From NCBI GenBank assembly GCA_023249635.1, contig JAHFCH010000046.1:1-35411 (forward strand): a DNA stretch of 35,411 nt, read 5' to 3'. The notes under the pieces are model-generated. The model worked only from the letters and a program-made list of their open reading frames with translations. It had not been told where the DNA came from and did no database searches. Positions 31,823 to 35,411 of this stretch are shown here, in pieces. Within the stretch, counting starts at the first letter, position 1; each line of letters begins with the position of its first letter. The translations under genes and the position numbers were made by a program. This DNA comes from Fibrobacterota bacterium (GTDB lineage: Bacteria; Fibrobacterota; Fibrobacteria; UBA11236).

Positions 31823-31867
31823 CCAGACAGCCCCTTCAGGCCCGGGGGCCATTTTCCACAGGTGTTG

Positions 31868-33277
31868 ATGACATCGAAACCTCCCGCCTCGTCCGACCGC
31901 AGCCGTAAGACGGCATTCGTCCTTTCGCGCGTCGTTCTGTGCGGGCTCCTCTTCGTCGGGGCGGCCTCCGCCCGCAAAGATCGCGAACTCAGCGAAGATT
32001 CCCTCCAAGCCATGGTTTCCCGCGAGCCGGAAAACCCCATTCACTGGATGAAGCTCGGTTCCCTGGCGGCTCGGAACAACAATATCGATCTGGCCAAGGG
32101 CTATTTCGATGAAGCCATCAAACTTTCCGGAAACCAGGGGAAGACCATCCTCGAGGTCGGAGACGTCTGGCTTTCCCAAGGGCGAATCCGCACCAGCCTC
32201 CCATACCTGATGCCCAATCTTGGGCATCTCGATCCCGCCCGACTGGACCAGCTCCAGAACGGGCTCGAGAAGGAAAAGCTGTTGTCTGCGCAATTACTGG
32301 TACTTCGCAACCTGGGCGGCCGCACCCAGGCCTACCAGCCGGTCAACCGCCGCTTGGCCGTGCTCGCCTTCCGCATGGGGGACTACTCCCTGTGCCAGTC
32401 GACCTTGGCCCGCTTCGGCGATCAATTGGATTACGAAAGCGCCCGCAACCTGTTGCTGGTCAACTTCTTCCTCGGCGGCACGCTGGAGCCCAAGATCATC
32501 GCCGGATTGCAGAAGCGCTTCAGCCAGGGGGAGATGGGGTATTTGGCCAATCTCAATTACGCCCAACAGGGGAAGTGGCGTGAGGTCAAGGACTTCCTCA
32601 AGCGGGAGGCCAATTCACCGTCCTATCGGGATTATTACCATCTGATGCGCGCCATGGAGGCGGCCGGGGACGATCGCAGCGAGGAGGCGGCGGAGGCCTA
32701 CCAGCGGGCACTGGAGACGGGATGGGACCGCCTGAAGGTTCTCATCAACGCGGATCTCTACCATCTATACTCGAGCACGGGCAACAAGTTCAAATCGGAT
32801 CAAACCTGGGATCAGCTCAAAGAGGATTACCAGGACGTGGATCCGGATTTGCAGGAATTCATGGCGCGCCAGATGCAATTGCGGAACTACGAAAAGCAGT
32901 CCAAGTATTTCTACCGCGTAGTGCTCCGGCGCAAGCCCGGCAACGTTGCGGCCCTGACCGCGCTGTGGGAAGATCTCATGTCCAACGAGGATTACCAGAC
33001 CATCTCGGACAATCTCAAAGTGCTCTTGGACCGGGATCCGCTCTCCTGCGAAGGCAACACCCTGGCGATGGAGTTCCACTACCGCCAGAAGAACGACAAG
33101 GAACTGCTGCCGTATGGCCGCAATGCCACCGTCTACTGCTACGATTCGCTGGATCCGTATCTGGTCTTGGGAACGACTCTGCTCAACCTGAGCAAGCCGG
33201 AAGAGGCCCGTTCCTACTTCTCGACTTACATCCGCAAGGGCGGGGACGCCAACAAGGTCCCCATCAGTCTGCGCTGA
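31868..33277 (+). CDS. TPR-repeat protein with N-terminal signal anchor
   Basis: 469 residues from the ATG at 31868 (GTG 31862 and TTG 31865 are in frame; AGG is 5 nt before the ATG). Seen: basic start then a hydrophobic segment (FVLSRVVLCGLLFVGAASA) that is a signal peptide or anchor, then repeated helix pairs of TPR type: NPIHWMKLGSLAARNNNIDLAKGYFDEAIKL, DRSEEAAEAYQRALETGWDRL, YRVVLRRKPGNVAALTALWEDL, DPYLVLGTTLLNLSKPEEARSYF. TPR domains bind partner proteins; target unknown. Divergent from the kinase-like gene, whose tail also has TPR-like helices, so the two may belong to one envelope assembly (inference). Confidence 0.8.
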   Translation: MTSKPPASSDRSRKTAFVLSRVVLCGLLFVGAASARKDRELSEDSLQAMVSREPENPIHWMKLGSLAARNNNIDLAKGYFDEAIKLSGNQGKTILEVGDVWLSQGRIRTSLPYLMPNLGHLDPARLDQLQNGLEKEKLLSAQLLVLRNLGGRTQAYQPVNRRLAVLAFRMGDYSLCQSTLARFGDQLDYESARNLLLVNFFLGGTLEPKIIAGLQKRFSQGEMGYLANLNYAQQGKWREVKDFLKREANSPSYRDYYHLMRAMEAAGDDRSEEAAEAYQRALETGWDRLKVLINADLYHLYSSTGNKFKSDQTWDQLKEDYQDVDPDLQEFMARQMQLRNYEKQSKYFYRVVLRRKPGNVAALTALWEDLMSNEDYQTISDNLKVLLDRDPLSCEGNTLAMEFHYRQKNDKELLPYGRNATVYCYDSLDPYLVLGTTLLNLSKPEEARSYFSTYIRKGGDANKVPISLR

Positions 33278-33292
33278 CGGGAACGGCGGGCC

Positions 33293-33538
33293 TCAGCCTT
33301 CGCCGTCTTCCTCGATTGCCAGCGCCCCTTGCTTGAACTGTTCCAGTAGGGCCTCGGCTTCGCCGACCTGGGACAAATCCACCAGCACATCCACGCCTTC
33401 GGCCACATCGAGCATGGGCAGTACCCCATTGGCATCGTCGGAGCGCAAGCTCGCCTCGATGCCCGCGTCCTGGAGCATGTTGCGGATGATGGTGGCGTGG
33501 GTGGCGTTTTCGGCTTTGAATACGGGAACGAGGCTCAT
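33293..33538 (-). CDS. DUF2007 family protein
   Basis: 81 residues, the usual size of DUF2007 (putative signal-transducing protein), function not established. Seen: LVPVFKAENATHATIIRNMLQDAGIEASLRSDD, the family's opening 'v..f....eA..i...Le..GI.a.l..d', then GVDVLVDLSQVGEAEALLEQF, which matches 'V.V...d...A..ll'. Soluble. ATG overlaps the stop of the preceding exported-protein gene as ATGA. Confidence 0.82.
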   Translation of the reverse strand: MSLVPVFKAENATHATIIRNMLQDAGIEASLRSDDANGVLPMLDVAEGVDVLVDLSQVGEAEALLEQFKQGALAIEEDGEG

Positions 33539-34593
33539 GGTTTGCCCTCCGCGGTCAAATGGACCGTTCCCCGGTAATATAAATTCACGGCCATGGTGAG
33601 CCCCGGATCTTCGCTGCGTAGGGCCGGAAGGTATTCGCCCGGATCCCGCTGGCGCCGCACAAGGGGCAGGAATTCGTTGAAAGAGACCTCTCCGCCCCGG
33701 AAATCCTGGATTTGCCAGGAGGGCCAGGTAAAGGCCGCGGGAAGCCGTTGCGCCAGCTTAACCAGGAAAATCTGTCCTTCCCCCATTAACATCCGCGACA
33801 AGTCCTTGGCATATTCGACCTGGGAAGCGTCCGGAATCTTGACGATGGCGCTGCGGATTTCGGCCAAGGAAGCGGAATTCTCCTCTTCATGCCAAGCCTG
33901 CAAGGCCATGGGTTTGCGGCTATCGATGCGTATCAGCCAATGGGCATCGTCCCCGGGGCTGAAGCATTCCGGTTTGGCCGTGGGGGCTTTGGCCTTGGCT
34001 TTGAGGGAGACGCCGGCCGCCGCTCCGGGCATATCCTTACAGGGAACATGCAACCATTGCGAAGAGGAATCCAGGAAAGCGAACAGGGAGGCGCCCAGGC
34101 GTAACGGACCGGTTACGGGGGCGTGGGGGATGGGCGCGTCCGCGCGGAACACCAGGAAATAGCGGCCCCGCTCCAGTCCCGATCCCAGCCAACCGCGTTC
34201 TCCGCCGAAACCCTTGAGGGTCCACTCCTGCTGTAATCCGGGGTAGGCCTTGATAAGACGGGGATCGAGGGCTTCCATGGTCTCGTGCCAGGCCGCACCG
34301 TTCCCGTATTCCGAAGTAAGCACGGAGAAGCTGTCCGATTCGATTTCGTCGGGTTGATCGATGCGGACGGCGGCAATGCCGGCCTTGTCCCATTCCAAGC
34401 GCAAGGCGTTGGAATCGCCGCGGGCCTTGCGGTAGAAGCCCTGGATGCGGCCGTTCTTGCGTTCGGCGACCTTCCAGGACTTCTTGAGCTCGAGGGTATC
34501 GGGGAAATGGATGGCGCCCGCGACCGCGGGAAGCATGAGCATCGCAAGGCCGACGAGGGCGCCGGCCCCGCGATCAGGCCGGTTCGCCGCCAT
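33535..34593 (-). CDS. Unrecognised exported protein
   Basis: 352 residues from the ATG at 34593; the frame is open upstream to 34794, but that part is antisense-like, inside gyrA, and Pro/Arg-rich, so not coding. Seen: signal peptide (GALVGLAMLMLPAVAGA) and a mature protein with no recognised family: LKKSWKVAERKNGRIQGFYR, GLQQEWTLKGFGGERGWLGSGLERGRYFLVF, LDSSSQWLHVPC, DDAHWLIRIDSR, FTWPSWQIQDFRGGEVSFNE. Overlaps the end of gyrA by 20 nt. Its position after gyrA is probably chance operon placement. Periplasmic or secreted beta-rich protein by composition. Confidence 0.75.
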   Translation of the reverse strand: MAANRPDRGAGALVGLAMLMLPAVAGAIHFPDTLELKKSWKVAERKNGRIQGFYRKARGDSNALRLEWDKAGIAAVRIDQPDEIESDSFSVLTSEYGNGAAWHETMEALDPRLIKAYPGLQQEWTLKGFGGERGWLGSGLERGRYFLVFRADAPIPHAPVTGPLRLGASLFAFLDSSSQWLHVPCKDMPGAAAGVSLKAKAKAPTAKPECFSPGDDAHWLIRIDSRKPMALQAWHEEENSASLAEIRSAIVKIPDASQVEYAKDLSRMLMGEGQIFLVKLAQRLPAAFTWPSWQIQDFRGGEVSFNEFLPLVRRQRDPGEYLPALRSEDPGLTMAVNLYYRGTVHLTAEGKP

Positions 34594-35411
34594 CGGAGGG
34601 CGCGTCCCCTTCGCTTTCCGCATCGCCTTCGGCAGAGTTCTCGCCCTCAGGAGCGGCCTCTTCGCCCTCCTCGGGCAGGGAGGCGGAGGCGCCCGCGCCG
34701 GTGACGACCTTCTGGCTTTCCGCGGACTCCAGGGTATCCGGATCCACGTCTTCGCTCTCCACCACGGCCACGTCGGTGACCAGGTCGGTTTCATTCAAGC
34801 GGATTACGCGCACGCCCTGCGTGTCGCGGCCGATGATGCTGATCTCGGCCACGCCGAGGCGGATGACGTTGCCTTCCTTGGTGATGACCAGGATTTCCTG
34901 GCCTTCGCGCACGGATTCGATGCAAACGGCCGGTCCGTTCTTATCCGTAACCTTGATGTTACGGACGCCCTTGCCGCCGCGGTCCGTGATGCGGTACTCC
35001 TCGGGGTCGGTACGCTTTCCGTATCCCAATCCGGTGATGGTAAGAACGGTGCTGCCCTTCTCCGCGATGATCATGCCGATGACCTTGTCGCCTTCTTCCA
35101 AGGTGATGCCCTTGACGCCGCGCGAGCCGCGGCCGGTCTGGCGGAACTTGCCCATGGGGAAGCGGATGGCCTGGCCCAGCTGGGTCCCGATCATGACATC
35201 GTCGGCCTCGGAGGCGAGTACCACCTTGGTCAGGGTATCGGCCTCGTCCAGGGTGATGGCATTGATGCCGTTGGCGCGGGGGCGCGAAAAGGATTCCAGC
35301 GAGAACTTGTTGATGATGCCGTGCTCGGTGACCAGCACCAGATGCCGGGCGTCCTCGAAGTCCTTGACGGGTACGAAGGCGGTGACCTTCTCGCCTTCCT
35401 GCAGGTTGATG
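34574..35411 (-). CDS. gyrA: DNA gyrase subunit A, C-terminal part (N-terminus beyond right edge)
   Basis: About 279 codons visible, read from the reverse strand; the N-terminal catalytic domain lies outside the window. GyrA with GyrB introduces negative supercoils into DNA. Seen: beta-pinwheel DNA-wrapping repeats with the repeated 'ltitglGyGKRt.....yr.tdRGGkGV..ik' pattern (LTITGLGYGKRTDPEEYRI, DRGGKGVRNIKV; GRGSRGVKGI; GRDTQGVRVIRL), typical of the GyrA C-terminal domain and shared with ParC at lower conservation. The protein ends in an acidic, Glu/Ser/Ala-rich tail of about 50 residues (TGAGASASLPEEGEEAAP onward), longer than usual. GyrA rather than ParC is inferred from the number and regularity of these blades. 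Confidence 0.9.
   Translation of the reverse strand, partial: INLQEGEKVTAFVPVKDFEDARHLVLVTEHGIINKFSLESFSRPRANGINAITLDEADTLTKVVLASEADDVMIGTQLGQAIRFPMGKFRQTGRGSRGVKGITLEEGDKVIGMIIAEKGSTVLTITGLGYGKRTDPEEYRITDRGGKGVRNIKVTDKNGPAVCIESVREGQEILVITKEGNVIRLGVAEISIIGRDTQGVRVIRLNETDLVTDVAVVESEDVDPDTLESAESQKVVTGAGASASLPEEGEEAAPEGENSAEGDAESEGDAPSDGGEPA

Noticed and set aside
31718-32293. Upstream extension of the kinase-like frame by about 190 codons
   Set aside because: It is antisense to the TPR gene, and a -10 box lies 7 nt before the ATG at 31717, so it would not be transcribed.

Overview
The window is GC-rich, bacterial and gene-dense, with about 37 protein-coding genes, no rRNA or tRNA that I can see, and no transposase or CRISPR array. 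Gene content suggests a Gram-negative member of the FCB/PVC radiation, possibly Fibrobacterota. The pointers are a Minf_1886-family small protein, a secreted 'asparagine synthetase B-like' protein of the type common in Bacteroidota, a PorV-like outer-membrane barrel, PEGA and TPR proteins, a DUF990-type ABC exporter and a Lys/Pro-rich protein style. This placement is inference; there is no marker rRNA here. Most genes are tightly coupled: ATGA, GTGA and TGATG stop/start overlaps occur at more than a dozen junctions. At least three transcription starts look leaderless, with a -10 hexamer ending 6-8 nt before ATG.

Layout. 1-3285 (minus): an amidohydrolase, a secreted AsnB-like protein and epoxyqueuosine reductase QueG (cut by the left edge). 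3386-4546 (plus): a GT4-type glycosyltransferase. 8745-4543 (minus): an operon of a STAS-TM-PEGA protein, a degenerate LytM/M23-fold membrane protein, a Minf_1886 protein and a lipoprotein; it is transcribed divergently from a zinc-ribbon/STAS protein (9002-9478). 10761-9499 (minus): a PorV-like barrel. 10830-13739 (plus): a Lon-substrate-binding-domain protein, a HAD-NUDIX fusion, FolB and a pteridine-reductase-like SDR.

13759-16652 is the most unusual region. A HigB-type toxin, a HigA/XRE antitoxin whose ImmA/IrrE metallopeptidase half lies in a separate -1 frame, and a stand-alone receiver form one overlapping minus-strand operon. A near-identical AT-rich palindrome sits before the toxin and before a second receiver gene, which has lost its phospho-acceptor segment by deletion. 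A third receiver is on the plus strand just beyond.

16811-18007 is a GH84 O-GlcNAcase-like enzyme without a signal peptide. 18090-24897 (plus) holds RidA, a three-gene DUF990-type ABC exporter, a UbiD-family decarboxylase, uracil-DNA glycosylase and a geranylgeranyl-reductase-family flavoprotein. Glucose-6-phosphate dehydrogenase (minus) and an RlmI-like methyltransferase (plus) diverge from one shared promoter at about 26505. 27672-29520 (plus) holds two unrecognised proteins that share an N-terminal domain, convergent with a membrane-anchored kinase-fold protein whose catalytic Asp is Asn (31717-29522). A TPR protein diverges from it. The right edge holds a DUF2007 protein, an unrecognised exported protein and the C-terminal part of GyrA, all on the minus strand.
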